A stretch of 22,440 nucleotides of DNA from Thermopetrobacter sp. (GTDB lineage: Bacteria > Pseudomonadota > Alphaproteobacteria > Rhizobiales > Aestuariivirgaceae). Positions 9,271 to 17,317 of this stretch are shown piece after piece; position 1 is the first letter of the stretch; every line of letters starts with the position of its first letter. The notes beneath the pieces are model-generated. The model saw nothing but the letters and a program-made list of their open reading frames with translations. It was not told the origin of the DNA and ran no database searches. The stretch covers positions 1-22,440 of the forward strand of contig DRPD01000226.1 of assembly GCA_011374735.1 (NCBI GenBank), given 5' to 3'. The translations under genes and the position numbers were made by a program.

Positions 9271-10683
9271 ATGAAACACAGGCTGGCGCGGCGCTTGCAT
9301 GCCGGTCGCGGCATGAGCCACTTGAGTGTTTCGACACGACGCGCCTCTCGCGCCGCCTTGCCCGGCACGCCGCTGTTCAGCGTCTTGCTGCTGTTGAACG
9401 TGGTGTTGCTGTTCGCCGTGTCCAACCTGTTGCTGGGGCGGCTGGGCATCCGCTACGAGGTGGCCGGTGGCGCGCTGTGGGAAAAGATCCATCCGGCCAC
9501 CTGGCTGGCGCTGCTGACGCTCGCGCTGGCGATGTTTGCCCGCCCCGGCCCCGTCGTCTGGCTCAATACGCTGGTGGCCCGTTACCAGCCGCTGCTGATC
9601 TTCGCCTTCGGCTGGCTGGTGCTGTTCTGGCATGCGGTCATCGATCTGAAACTGCCGTTCACGCCGCTGATCGACACCTTCGTGCTGCCGATGGTGCTGG
9701 TCGTGCTGCTGGCGGCGGCGAGAGAATCGGTGCTGAAGCGCGCCGCGCTATTGATCCACGTGTTGATGGGCGCCAACGCGGCGTTGGGCTTGTTCGAGGC
9801 GGCCACCGGCTGGCATTTCACGCCACTGATCATCGGCGATCTGGTGCAGACCGACGACTGGCGGGCCACCGCCTTGCTGGGCCATCCGCTGAACAACGCC
9901 GGGGTGACGGCGCTCTATCTGCTGGCCCTGGCCACCGGCGGCGGGCGTGACATTCCGCGCGGCGCGCTGATCGGCCTGTTCGCGCTCAACCTCGCCGCCA
10001 TGAACGTGTTCGGCGGCCGCGTCGCCTTCGTGCTGCTGCTGGCGCTGCTGGCCGTCATCGGCCTGATGCGCTTCGGCCGGGTGTTGGCCGGCCGGCCGGT
10101 ATCGCTATCGGCCGCCGCGTTGACGCTGGCCGCCGCGCCGCTTCTCGTCATCGCCGTGCTGGGGCTGTATGAGGCCGGGTTCTTCGAACGCTTCGCGCAA
10201 CGCTTCGTCGATGACGCCGGCTCGGCCCGCGCCCGGCTGATCATGCTGGAGCTGTTCCGTCATCTGCCAGCCCGTGCCGTGCTGCTGGGGCCCGATGCGG
10301 AACGCATCGCCGATCTGATGCGCCGCGAGGGGCTCATCGGGCTGGAAAGCTTCTGGGTCGCCTTCGTGCTCACCTACGGGCTGGCCGTGTCGCTGGTGTT
10401 CTTCGCCGGGCTGGGCGCGTTGCTGTTTCATCTCGCCCGGCTGGCCCGCCCGGTGGCGTGGTGGCTGGTCGTGTTCTTCCTGCTGGAGGCCAGCACCTCG
10501 GTGAGCATCTCCGCGAAGGGCACCGGGCTGGCCGCGCTGGTGGTCATCGCGCTGGTGTTGCTGCGCAAGGAGGTGGGCGGCGCTCAGGCCAGCCGGTGGA
10601 TGAACCCCGCCACGCGCCGCGCCGCCGCCTCCAGATTGCCGCGCCAGCTCTCGCCGCTCTTCACCCGCGGCTTGAGGTCGTGA
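9271..10683 (+). CDS. Polytopic membrane protein, VpsF / O-antigen polymerase-like
   Basis: A 470-residue inner-membrane protein with about 11-12 hydrophobic helices. I recognise it as resembling the VpsF family of polysaccharide biosynthesis proteins, relatives of O-antigen polymerases and ligases. Pointers are the segment GLFEAATGWHFTPL, the motif RATALLGHPLNNAG on the predicted soluble loop between helices, and NVFGGRVAFVLLLALL after it. Such proteins polymerise or transfer lipid-linked glycans in the outer leaflet; substrate and product cannot be read here. The start is uncertain: ATG 9271 or ATG 9313 (MSHLSVSTRR), neither with a good ribosome binding site. The last ~33 residues, after the final helix, are encoded by DNA antisense to the end of the neighbouring hydrolase gene, so this tail is probably not conserved. 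A glycosyltransferase lies 1.8 kb downstream. Coding status is strong; the family call is moderate. Confidence 0.7.
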   Translation: MKHRLARRLHAGRGMSHLSVSTRRASRAALPGTPLFSVLLLLNVVLLFAVSNLLLGRLGIRYEVAGGALWEKIHPATWLALLTLALAMFARPGPVVWLNTLVARYQPLLIFAFGWLVLFWHAVIDLKLPFTPLIDTFVLPMVLVVLLAAARESVLKRAALLIHVLMGANAALGLFEAATGWHFTPLIIGDLVQTDDWRATALLGHPLNNAGVTALYLLALATGGGRDIPRGALIGLFALNLAAMNVFGGRVAFVLLLALLAVIGLMRFGRVLAGRPVSLSAAALTLAAAPLLVIAVLGLYEAGFFERFAQRFVDDAGSARARLIMLELFRHLPARAVLLGPDAERIADLMRREGLIGLESFWVAFVLTYGLAVSLVFFAGLGALLFHLARLARPVAWWLVVFFLLEASTSVSISAKGTGLAALVVIALVLLRKEVGGAQASRWMNPATRRAAASRLPRQLSPLFTRGLRS

Positions 10684-11216
10684 TCGCCGTCGGGCAACCA
10701 GCACAGTCCGATGGTGGGCGACAGGGCATAGCCCGCCACCTCCGCGCGCCGCCCGAACGGGTCGCGCTCGCCCTGACAGATCAGCGCCGGGGCGCGCAAA
10801 CCTTCCAGATGTCGCGTGCGCAAGAGCTCCGGCCGCCCCGGCGGATGAAACGGGTAGCCCAGACAGATCAGCCCCGCCACCAGGCCCTCGTCATGCAATT
10901 CGTCGGCGATCAATGAGGCGACCCGCCCGCCCATGGACTTGCCGCCGATGAACACGGGCGCCCGATCCCGCCAATGACGCACCCGCTCGGCGTATTCCTC
11001 CATCAGCCGCTCCGCCCGCCCCGGCCCGATGCGCCGCCCCTCCCGTTCGGCCCGGCGCATGTAGGCGAAGGCGAAACGCGCCACCATCACCCCATGATCG
11101 GCGATGGCGGCGGCCATGCGGCTCATGAACGGCGTGGCCGGGCCGGCCCCGGCGCCATGAGCGAGGATCAGCAGCGGGCGGTCATCGCCGGCCCCGTCGA
11201 TCAGCCACTCGTCCAT
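10584..11216 (-). CDS. Alpha/beta hydrolase, Tex30/KANL3-like family
   Basis: A 210-residue cytoplasmic alpha/beta-hydrolase-fold protein. The oxyanion/N-terminal motif LILAHGAGAGPATPFM, the nucleophile elbow GGKSMGGRVAS (Ser), the acid in CQGERDPFG and the His in PDGDHDLKPR give a complete catalytic triad in the right order. The segment GYPFHPPGRPELLRTRHL is typical of the Tex30-like group of small hydrolases, whose substrates are mostly unknown. The chosen start is ATG at 11216 (MDEWLIDGAGDD). The open frame extends 19 codons further upstream into the G-rich hairpin region and has no family similarity there. The 3' end overlaps the convergent membrane-protein gene by 100 bases. It lies downstream of the solute-binding protein gene on the same strand, 127 bases away. 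Family call is good, function unknown. Confidence 0.85.
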   Translation of the reverse strand: MDEWLIDGAGDDRPLLILAHGAGAGPATPFMSRMAAAIADHGVMVARFAFAYMRRAEREGRRIGPGRAERLMEEYAERVRHWRDRAPVFIGGKSMGGRVASLIADELHDEGLVAGLICLGYPFHPPGRPELLRTRHLEGLRAPALICQGERDPFGRRAEVAGYALSPTIGLCWLPDGDHDLKPRVKSGESWRGNLEAAARRVAGFIHRLA

Positions 11217-11242
11217 CTCATGCCAACATGCATAATGAACCA

Positions 11243-11302
11243 CCCACCGCCCCGCACCCCCACCCAACCCCAAATGATGAAAGACAAGGGGTTGGGTGGG
11301 GG
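11243..11302. repeat. GC-rich inverted repeat with G-quadruplex motif
   Basis: Perfect 15-base arms CCCCCACCCAACCCC (11257-11271) and GGGGTTGGGTGGGGG (11288-11302) flank a 16-base A-rich loop; after a one-base mismatch the stem continues for 3 more pairs. Read on the minus strand, 11271 down to 11243 contains five runs of at least three Gs with loops of 1-4 bases, a strong G-quadruplex motif, 27-55 bases before the hydrolase start. It sits between the stop of the solute-binding protein gene and the hydrolase gene, so it could end transcription of the former, but no T run follows the stem in either direction. The composition recalls dispersed CCC-ACCC-AACCC palindromes of many proteobacterial genomes; whether it is a member needs a genome-wide copy count. 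Confidence 0.7.
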
Positions 11303-11343
11303 CGCGAGGCGATTTTACCGGTCAGCCTTTGTGCAACATGGTA

Positions 11344-12240
11344 TCACTTCGCCTTGTCCTTTTTTGCATTGCCGCCCGCGCCCGGCGTTCTGGCCGCCAC
11401 CCCGGCCGGCAGGAAGCGCCGCGCCAGCCGCAACAGCGTGCCGTCCGCCTGCATGGCGTCCAGCCGCTGGTCGAGCCAGTCGGCCAGCGAGGCGGCGTCG
11501 GCCCGGGTGGCGATGGCCACATGGTTGTAGGCGAACAGCCGGGAGGGCACGAAGCCGCGCATCATCACGCAGCAGCCGGCGGCCCGCTTGCCCTGCACGT
11601 AGAAAGCCAGCTGCAGCCAGTCGCCGAACAGCGCGTCGATGCCGCCGCTCTTCAGCGCCTTGGTGGCGGCGTCGAACGACTTGAAGGAAACGAGGCGTGA
11701 ATGCGGCAGATGACGTGTCAGCCACCGCGCGTGCAGGCTGCCCCGCACCATCCCGACGCGCCGCCCGGCCAGTGCGGCGCCGTTGAGCTCCTTCACGCCG
11801 CCGTTGACGCGCCTGGCGAAGCCCCCCAGCGCCTTCCAGTAGGGCCGCGTGAAGGTGAGCCGCTCAAAGCGCGCCCGCGTCATGCGCAGCGGGCTGAGGA
11901 TCACGTCACCGCGGCCGATGGCCAGCTCCCGCTCCAGATGATCCCAGGGGCGGACGATGAACCGGCAGCGAATGCGGTTATCCGCGCAGATACGGCGCAT
12001 CACGGCGACGGAGAAGCCGGTCAGCGCGCCGCCGGCGTTGCGGTAGATGAACGGCGGCGCGTCATCGGACAGCAGGATGCGCAGGCGTGCCGGCTTTTGC
12101 GGGGTCCTGGCGGCCAGCACCGCGTCGATGTGGCGCAATCGGGGAAAGGCCGGCGGGCGCTCCGCCGCGGTGGCCGGGAGCATGACCGGCGTCACGATCA
12201 CCAGCCACAGGCCCATCCATGCCACAACCCGCTTCCCCAT
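11344..12240 (-). CDS. Periplasmic solute-binding protein, family 3 (amino-acid ABC type)
   Basis: A 298-residue secreted protein. A signal peptide is clear: MGKRVVAWMG, a hydrophobic core, and a likely cut after ATAA at about residue 26. The mature part follows the SBP family 3 order: LRILLSDDAPPFIYRNAGG, LTGFSVAVMRRIC, a domain crossing near GRGDVILSPLRMTRARFERL, TFTRPYW, LAGRRVGMVRGS, and DALFGDW near the second crossing. Such proteins bind small polar solutes, often amino acids, in the periplasm. No permease or ATPase gene is near, so it is a solitary binding protein; related solitary proteins also serve as sensors or accessory factors. A vicinal Cys-Cys pair (AAGCCVMMRG) is unusual. ATG 12240 is chosen because it begins the signal peptide; the frame extends 64 codons upstream without meaning. 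It is transcribed away from the glycosyltransferase gene. Confidence 0.85.
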   Translation of the reverse strand: MGKRVVAWMGLWLVIVTPVMLPATAAERPPAFPRLRHIDAVLAARTPQKPARLRILLSDDAPPFIYRNAGGALTGFSVAVMRRICADNRIRCRFIVRPWDHLERELAIGRGDVILSPLRMTRARFERLTFTRPYWKALGGFARRVNGGVKELNGAALAGRRVGMVRGSLHARWLTRHLPHSRLVSFKSFDAATKALKSGGIDALFGDWLQLAFYVQGKRAAGCCVMMRGFVPSRLFAYNHVAIATRADAASLADWLDQRLDAMQADGTLLRLARRFLPAGVAARTPGAGGNAKKDKAK

Positions 12241-12450
12241 TTGCGTGTGTATCCTCTTGCGTGCAACCTTGTCGCTAGGTGCAATCAGGCATAGGCGGAC
12301 CTGTGGATTGCTGTTGATAAAGAGACCTCCCGGTGTCTCGGCGGTGGTCACCGGCCTTGCCCCCGGCGCGCCGCCGCGTCTCTTCTTGTTTCCTGAGCGT
12401 TTATATGGCCTGCGCCGCATCGGGGCAATCACGAGCGGGCCATCTTGAAC

Positions 12451-12459
12451 AAGGGGAGC
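12451..12459 (+). promoter_or_regulatory. Ribosome binding site for the glycosyltransferase GTG start
   Basis: AAGGGGAGC ends four bases before the GTG at 12464 and is a good Shine-Dalgarno match. The next candidate, ATG 12551, is preceded only by GCC-rich sequence with no purine run. This decides the start in favour of GTG 12464. Confidence 0.6.
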
Positions 12460-12463
12460 TTCG

Positions 12464-14134
12464 GTGGCGCTCGTTCACGACGGCGGGAATCGGCGCGCCG
12501 CCGCATGGTGGCGCCGCATCGGTGGTGGGCGCGCCGCCGCGCCGCCGCTGATGACGCGGCGGCAACTGGTGCGCGCCTTGCGGCGGCTGGGGCCGGCCGA
12601 TCTGGTGCGCGCCCTGCGCTGGCGCGTCGCGCCGCTGATCGCTCATGGCGGCACGGTTTTCTGCGTCGCCGCCGGCCCGGCCGCCCGCCGCCGCGCCCGG
12701 GCGCTGGGCTGGCGGGTGGCCTTCAAGGCGCGGCGCGGGGATTTCCTCAAGGCCCTGGAAGAGGTGGCCGGTGACGACCTGGCCCGCCACGCCAGCTCGC
12801 TGCTGGCCCGTCGCCGCCCGCATGTGTCCGCCGCCCGCCGGCTGTCAGGCAAGCAGGCATTGATGCTGGCGCTGGCCGGCGCCGCCGGGGTCGTCTGGCC
12901 GCCGCTCATCTGGCAGGCGCTGTATCTGATCCCGCCGCTGCTGTTCGTGGCCCTTACCGTGCTGCGCCTCGCCGCCCTGCTGAGCCCGCCACGGCCCGCG
13001 CCATGCCCGCCGCTCGATGACCCGCGGCTGCCGGTCTATACGGTGCTGGTGCCGTTGTATCGCGAAACCGGTGTGCTGGCCCAACTCATCGAGGCGCTGT
13101 CCGCCATCGACTATCCGCCGGACAAGCTCGACATCAAGCTGGTCATTGAGCGAAGCGATGACGGCATGCGCGCCGCCCTGGCGGAATGGGCGCTGCCCGA
13201 TCATTTCGAGGTCATCACCGTGCCCGACATCGCGCCGCGCACCAAGCCGAAGGCGCTCAACCACGCGCTGGCCTTCGCGCGCGGCGACTTGCTGACCATC
13301 TATGACGCCGAGGACATCCCGGCCCCCGATCAACTGCGCCTGGCCGCCGCGCGCTTCGCCGCCGCCGGTGATGAGCTGGCCTGCCTGCAGGCCAAACTGG
13401 CCTGGTACAATACCAACGAGAGCGTCTTCACCCGCATGATCGCGCTGGAATACGCCGCGCATTACGACGTCATGCTGCCGTTTCTGGCCCGCATCGGCGC
13501 GCCGCTGCCGCTGGGCGGCACGTCGTGCCATTTCCGCGTCCGCGCCCTGCGCCGTTGCGGCGCCTGGGATCCGCACAACGTCACCGAGGACGCCGATCTG
13601 GGCCTCCGGCTGGCCCGGGCCGGTTATCGCACCGCCGTGCTGCCCTCGCTGACGCTGGAGGAGGCCTGCGTGAGCTGGCGCACCTGGCGCGATCAGCGCA
13701 GCCGCTGGATCAAGGGCTGGTTGCAGACCTGGCTGGTGCACATGCGCCACCCGCGTCGCCTGCCCGTGAAAGCGCATCTGACCTTGCAGGTGGTGCTGGG
13801 CGCCGGCGTCTTCGCGGTGCTGCTCGCCCCGTGGTGCGCCGTCATGCTGGCGCATGCGCTGCTGCATCCTGCCGCTCCGAGCGGAGCGTTCGGCCTGCTG
13901 CTGCTGGGGCTGGCGCTGTTTCTGCTGACCGTCGGCTATGGCGCCGCCGTCACCATCGTCATGGTGGGCATGTATCGGCGCGGGCTGATGGCCCTGTGGC
14001 CGTGGTTGCTGTTTTTGCCGCTGTATTGGCTGCTGATGTCCGTCGCCGCCTGGCAGGCGCTGGCCGAATTCCTGTGGCGGCCGCACCACTGGCGCAAGAC
14101 CGGCCACGGCCTGAGCGCCTTCACCCGGCGTTGA
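12464..14134 (+). CDS. Family 2 glycosyltransferase, cellulose-synthase-like, membrane-bound
   Basis: A 556-residue inner-membrane processive-type GT2 enzyme that probably polymerises a beta-linked glycan; sugar and linkage are unknown. An N-terminal region of ~125 residues ([20 protein letters not shown] onward) resembles the GspE-N-like domain found before some GT2 domains. Two hydrophobic helices follow at about 129-173. The catalytic domain begins [15 protein letters not shown] and contains [10 protein letters not shown], the nucleotide-sugar/metal motif DAED (281-284), the acceptor-base motif TED (374-376) and QRSRW (411-415), the Q-x-x-R-W signature of cellulose and hyaluronan synthase relatives. 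Three or four C-terminal helices follow (about 440-535). No PilZ domain is visible. It is a single gene, without the bcs partners of a cellulose operon. The catalytic motifs are complete, so it should be active. Confidence 0.85.
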   Translation: MALVHDGGNRRAAAWWRRIGGGRAAAPPLMTRRQLVRALRRLGPADLVRALRWRVAPLIAHGGTVFCVAAGPAARRRARALGWRVAFKARRGDFLKALEEVAGDDLARHASSLLARRRPHVSAARRLSGKQALMLALAGAAGVVWPPLIWQALYLIPPLLFVALTVLRLAALLSPPRPAPCPPLDDPRLPVYTVLVPLYRETGVLAQLIEALSAIDYPPDKLDIKLVIERSDDGMRAALAEWALPDHFEVITVPDIAPRTKPKALNHALAFARGDLLTIYDAEDIPAPDQLRLAAARFAAAGDELACLQAKLAWYNTNESVFTRMIALEYAAHYDVMLPFLARIGAPLPLGGTSCHFRVRALRRCGAWDPHNVTEDADLGLRLARAGYRTAVLPSLTLEEACVSWRTWRDQRSRWIKGWLQTWLVHMRHPRRLPVKAHLTLQVVLGAGVFAVLLAPWCAVMLAHALLHPAAPSGAFGLLLLGLALFLLTVGYGAAVTIVMVGMYRRGLMALWPWLLFLPLYWLLMSVAAWQALAEFLWRPHHWRKTGHGLSAFTRR

Positions 14135-14167
14135 CGGTCCGCTTGGCTCTGGCCTTCGGCGCCGTTT

Positions 14168-14181
14168 GCGGTATATACCGC
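14168..14181. promoter_or_regulatory. 14-bp perfect palindrome before trpB, possible operator over a -10-like box
   Basis: GCGGTATATACCGC is its own reverse complement and is the only AT-rich patch between the glycosyltransferase stop and trpB. TATATA (14172-14177) inside it resembles a -10 box 38 bases before the trpB start; no good -35 box is seen at the usual distance. A site like this could bind a dimeric regulator. I do not recognise the consensus, and it is not an obvious TrpR box. Confidence 0.4.
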
Positions 14182-14214
14182 TGCCAGCAGCAACCACGAA
14201 CATCACATCCGGCC

Positions 14215-15432
14215 ATGACCGATACCCGCCCCAACAGCTACGCCGCCGGCCCCGATGAACACGGCCGCTTCGGCATCCACGGCGGCCGCTTCGTGGCCGA
14301 AACCCTGATGCCGCTGATCCTGCAGCTGGAGCGGGCCTACGAGGAGGCCAGGGCCGATCCGGCGTTTCAAGAAGAGCTGGACGGCCTGCTGAAGCATTAC
14401 GTGGGCCGGCCCAGCCCGCTGTATTTCGCCGAACGCCTCACCGCGCACCTGGGTGGTGCCAAGGTCTATTTCAAGCGCGACGAGCTCAATCACACCGGGG
14501 CCCACAAGATCAACAACGTGCTGGGCCAGATCCTGCTGGCCAAACGCATGGGCAAGACCCGCATCATCGCCGAAACCGGGGCCGGCCAGCATGGCGTGGC
14601 CACCGCCACCGCTTGCGCCCGCTTCGGTCTCGATTGCGTCGTCTACATGGGCGAGGTGGATGTGGCCCGCCAGCAACCCAACGTGTTCCGCATGAAGCTG
14701 CTGGGCGCGGAGGTGATCCCCGTCGCTTCCGGCTCGCGCACCTTGAAGGACGCGCTCAACGAGGCGCTGCGCGACTGGGTGGCGAATGTGGAGAACACCT
14801 TCTACTGCATCGGCACCGTGGCCGGCCCGCACCCCTATCCGGTCATGGTGCGCGACTTTCAGGCCATCATCGGCCGCGAGGCGAAGGAGCAGATCGTGCA
14901 GGCCGAAGGCCGCCTGCCGGACGTGCTGGTGGCGGCCATCGGCGGCGGCTCGAACGCCATGGGCCTGTTCTATCCGTTTCTCGACGATGAAGACGTGCGC
15001 ATGATCGGCGTGGAGGCGGCCGGCCGCGGCATCGAGACGGGCCAGCACGCCGCTTCCATCACCGGCGGCAAGCCCGGCGTGCTGCATGGCAACCGCACCT
15101 ATCTGCTGATGGACGACGAGGGCCAGATCACGGAAGCGCACTCCATCTCCGCCGGGCTGGACTATCCGGGCATCGGCCCGGAGCATTCCTGGCTGCATGA
15201 CGTGGGCCGGGTCGATTACGTGGCCGCCACCGACTCCGAAGCCCTGGAGGCGTTTCAGCTGTGTTCGAAGCTGGAGGGCATCATCCCGGCCCTGGAGCCG
15301 GCCCACGCCCTGGCCCACGTGATGAAGATGGCGCCGGAGATGGACAAGGACGAGATCGTCGTCATGAACATGTGCGGGCGCGGCGACAAGGACATCTTCG
15401 CGGTGGCCGAACACCTGGGGGTGAAGCTGTGA
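14215..15432 (+). CDS. trpB: Tryptophan synthase beta chain
   Basis: TrpB condenses indole with L-serine to L-tryptophan using pyridoxal phosphate, in an alpha2-beta2 complex with TrpA. The 405-residue length is normal. K98 in HTGAHKINN is the PLP-binding lysine. [12 protein letters not shown] carries the catalytic Glu region, and GGGSN (243-247) is the phosphate-binding loop. The N-terminal [15 protein letters not shown] and C-terminal MCGRGDKD are standard. The start at ATG 14215 begins the conserved N-terminus; the same frame is open far upstream but that part lies inside the glycosyltransferase gene. The stop overlaps the GTG start of trpA by 4 bases. trpF, which often precedes trpB in alphaproteobacteria, is absent; a glycosyltransferase gene is there instead. 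An in-between palindrome may mark its promoter. Confidence 0.98.
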   Translation: MTDTRPNSYAAGPDEHGRFGIHGGRFVAETLMPLILQLERAYEEARADPAFQEELDGLLKHYVGRPSPLYFAERLTAHLGGAKVYFKRDELNHTGAHKINNVLGQILLAKRMGKTRIIAETGAGQHGVATATACARFGLDCVVYMGEVDVARQQPNVFRMKLLGAEVIPVASGSRTLKDALNEALRDWVANVENTFYCIGTVAGPHPYPVMVRDFQAIIGREAKEQIVQAEGRLPDVLVAAIGGGSNAMGLFYPFLDDEDVRMIGVEAAGRGIETGQHAASITGGKPGVLHGNRTYLLMDDEGQITEAHSISAGLDYPGIGPEHSWLHDVGRVDYVAATDSEALEAFQLCSKLEGIIPALEPAHALAHVMKMAPEMDKDEIVVMNMCGRGDKDIFAVAEHLGVKL

Positions 15433-16274
15433 GCGGCGCGGCGCGCATCGACAGGCGGTTCGCCGCGCTGAAGGCGCAGGGCCGGGCCGGGCTGGTGACC
15501 TTCGTCACCGCCGGCGATCCCGATTACGCCACCTCGCTGGAGATCCTCCACGCCCTGCCCGCCGCCGGGGCCGACATCATCGAGCTGGGCATGCCGTTCA
15601 CCGACCCGATGGCCGACGGCCCGGCCATCCAGCTGGCCTCCGAACGCGCCCTCAAGGCTGGCCAGACCATGGCGAAGACGCTGGACATGGTGCGCGACTT
15701 CCGGCGCCGCGATAATGACACGCCGCTGGTGCTGATGGGCTATTACAATCCGCTCTACGTCTATGGCAACGAGCGGTTTCTGAGCGACGCGAAGGAAGCC
15801 GGCGTCGATGGCCTGATCATCGTCGATCTGCCGCCGGAGGAGGACGCGGAGCTGTGCCTGCCGGCCAAACGCGCCGGGCTGGACTTCATCCGGCTGGCCA
15901 CCCCGACCACCGACGCGCAACGCCTGCCGGCGGTGCTGGCCAATGCGTCGGGCTTTCTCTATTACGTTTCCATCACCGGCGTCACCGGTACCAGGGAGCC
16001 GGATTTCACCGCCGTGGCGGCCGCGCTTGAGAACATCCGCGCCCGCACCGAGCTGCCGATCGCCGTCGGCTTCGGCGTCAAATCGCCACCACAGGCGGCC
16101 ACGCTGGCCCGCGGCGCCGACGCGGTGGTGGTGGGCTCCGCGCTGGTGTCGGCCATCGCCACCAGCCTCGACGAGGCCGGGCGGGCCACGGCCGGCACCG
16201 TGGGCGCGGTGACCGGTCTGGTGGCCCGGCTGGCCGCGGCGATGAGGGCCGAACAGGGGGCGAAGGGATCATGA
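15429..16274 (+). CDS. trpA: Tryptophan synthase alpha chain
   Basis: TrpA cleaves indole-3-glycerol phosphate to indole and glyceraldehyde-3-phosphate and channels indole to TrpB. It is a 281-residue TIM barrel of normal length. Catalytic E52 (DIIELGMPF) and D63 (DPMADGP) correspond to E49 and D60 of the well-studied enterobacterial enzyme. [19 protein letters not shown] and the phosphate-binding GFGVKSP are all present. The start is GTG at 15429 inside GTGA, overlapping the trpB stop; no ATG fits as well. The stop overlaps the accD start (ATGA, 16271-16274). The chain of overlaps indicates one transcript with translational coupling through trpB-trpA-accD. Confidence 0.98.
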   Translation: MSGAARIDRRFAALKAQGRAGLVTFVTAGDPDYATSLEILHALPAAGADIIELGMPFTDPMADGPAIQLASERALKAGQTMAKTLDMVRDFRRRDNDTPLVLMGYYNPLYVYGNERFLSDAKEAGVDGLIIVDLPPEEDAELCLPAKRAGLDFIRLATPTTDAQRLPAVLANASGFLYYVSITGVTGTREPDFTAVAAALENIRARTELPIAVGFGVKSPPQAATLARGADAVVVGSALVSAIATSLDEAGRATAGTVGAVTGLVARLAAAMRAEQGAKGS

Positions 16275-17239
16275 ACTGGCTGAGCAACTACGTGCGGCCG
16301 CGCATCCGTGGCTGGTTCGGCGCCAAGCGCCGCGAGATGCCCGAGAACATGTGGATCAAGTGTCCGCAGACCGGCAAGATGGTCTTCTACAAGGATCTGG
16401 AAGCCAATCTGTGGGTGATCCCGGAATCGGGCTTTCACATGCGCATGCCGGCCCGGGCGCGGCTGGAGCACATGTTCGACAATGGCGAGTTCGACGAGAT
16501 CACCTTTCCCGGCGTGCCGGACGATCCGCTGAAGTTCCGTGACCAGAAGAAATACGCCGAGCGCCTGAAGGCGGCGCGCAAGAAGACCGGGCGCGACGAC
16601 GCCATCGTGGCCGGCGTCGGCAAGCTGGACGGCCTGCGCGCCGTGATCGCCGTGCAGGACTTCGAGTTCATGGGCGGCTCGCTGGGCATGGCGGCCGGCG
16701 AGGCCATCATCACCGCCATCAACACCGCCATCGCCAGGGCGGCGCCGTTCGTGTTCTTCGTCGCCTCCGGCGGGGCGCGCATGCAGGAGGGCATTCTGTC
16801 GCTGATGCAGATGCCGCGCACCACCATCGCCGTCAACGACCTGAAGGACGCCGGCCTGCCCTACATCGTCGTCTTCACCCACCCGACCACCGGCGGGGTG
16901 ACCGCGTCTTACGCCATGCTGGGCGACGTGCACCTGGCCGAGCCCGGCGCGCTGATCGGCTTCGCCGGCCCGCGGGTGATCGAACAGACCATCCGCGAGA
17001 AGCTGCCCGAGGGCTTTCAGCGCGCCGAATACCTGCGCGAACATGGCATGATCGACGCGGTGGTGGAACGCGCCGACCTGCGCGGCACCATCGCCACCTT
17101 GCTGCGCCTGTTCCTGAACAAGCCGCCGCTGACGCCGGAAGCGGAAAGCGCCCCGGCGCGGACGGACGAAGCGCCGCGGCCGGAAGAGACCGATGTGGCG
17201 GCCGGCCGGGATGAAGAGGTGGCTGAAGGCGATGCCTGA
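16271..17239 (+). CDS. accD: Acetyl-CoA carboxylase carboxyltransferase subunit beta, lacking the zinc-ribbon cysteines
   Basis: AccD, with AccA, transfers the carboxyl group from carboxybiotin to acetyl-CoA to make malonyl-CoA for fatty acid synthesis. The 322-residue product has the carboxyltransferase core: [49 protein letters not shown] and [18 protein letters not shown]. In the N-terminal region that forms a Cys4 zinc ribbon in E. coli, only C31 remains ([12 protein letters not shown]). The other three positions are T34, I50 and S53 ([11 protein letters not shown]). To my knowledge alphaproteobacterial AccD proteins share this loss, so it is a lineage trait rather than damage. An acidic, proline-rich tail of ~40 residues follows the core. 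Coupled to trpA by a 4-base overlap. A 6-bp GC hairpin (17242-17259) just after the stop has no T run. Confidence 0.97.
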   Translation: MNWLSNYVRPRIRGWFGAKRREMPENMWIKCPQTGKMVFYKDLEANLWVIPESGFHMRMPARARLEHMFDNGEFDEITFPGVPDDPLKFRDQKKYAERLKAARKKTGRDDAIVAGVGKLDGLRAVIAVQDFEFMGGSLGMAAGEAIITAINTAIARAAPFVFFVASGGARMQEGILSLMQMPRTTIAVNDLKDAGLPYIVVFTHPTTGGVTASYAMLGDVHLAEPGALIGFAGPRVIEQTIREKLPEGFQRAEYLREHGMIDAVVERADLRGTIATLLRLFLNKPPLTPEAESAPARTDEAPRPEETDVAAGRDEEVAEGDA

Positions 17240-17317
17240 CGGCCGCGCCCTGTCGCGGCGGCGGCGAACCCGTTATGCTGGGTCGGCCTCGCGTCCACCC
17301 CTGAACATGCATCATGG

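Noticed and set aside
12241..12432. N-terminal extension of the solute-binding protein by 64 residues
   Set aside because: The signal peptide begins at ATG 12240; a long basic extension before it would be incompatible with export and has no similarity.
13525..14214. A 230-codon in-frame extension upstream of trpB that would suggest a fusion protein
   Set aside because: The extension lies in a shadow frame of the glycosyltransferase gene. TrpB's conserved N-terminus begins at ATG 14215.
12845..15414. Long minus-strand frames opposite the glycosyltransferase and trpB (453 and 403 codons)
   Set aside because: Both mirror well-identified plus-strand genes and have shadow-type composition without motifs.
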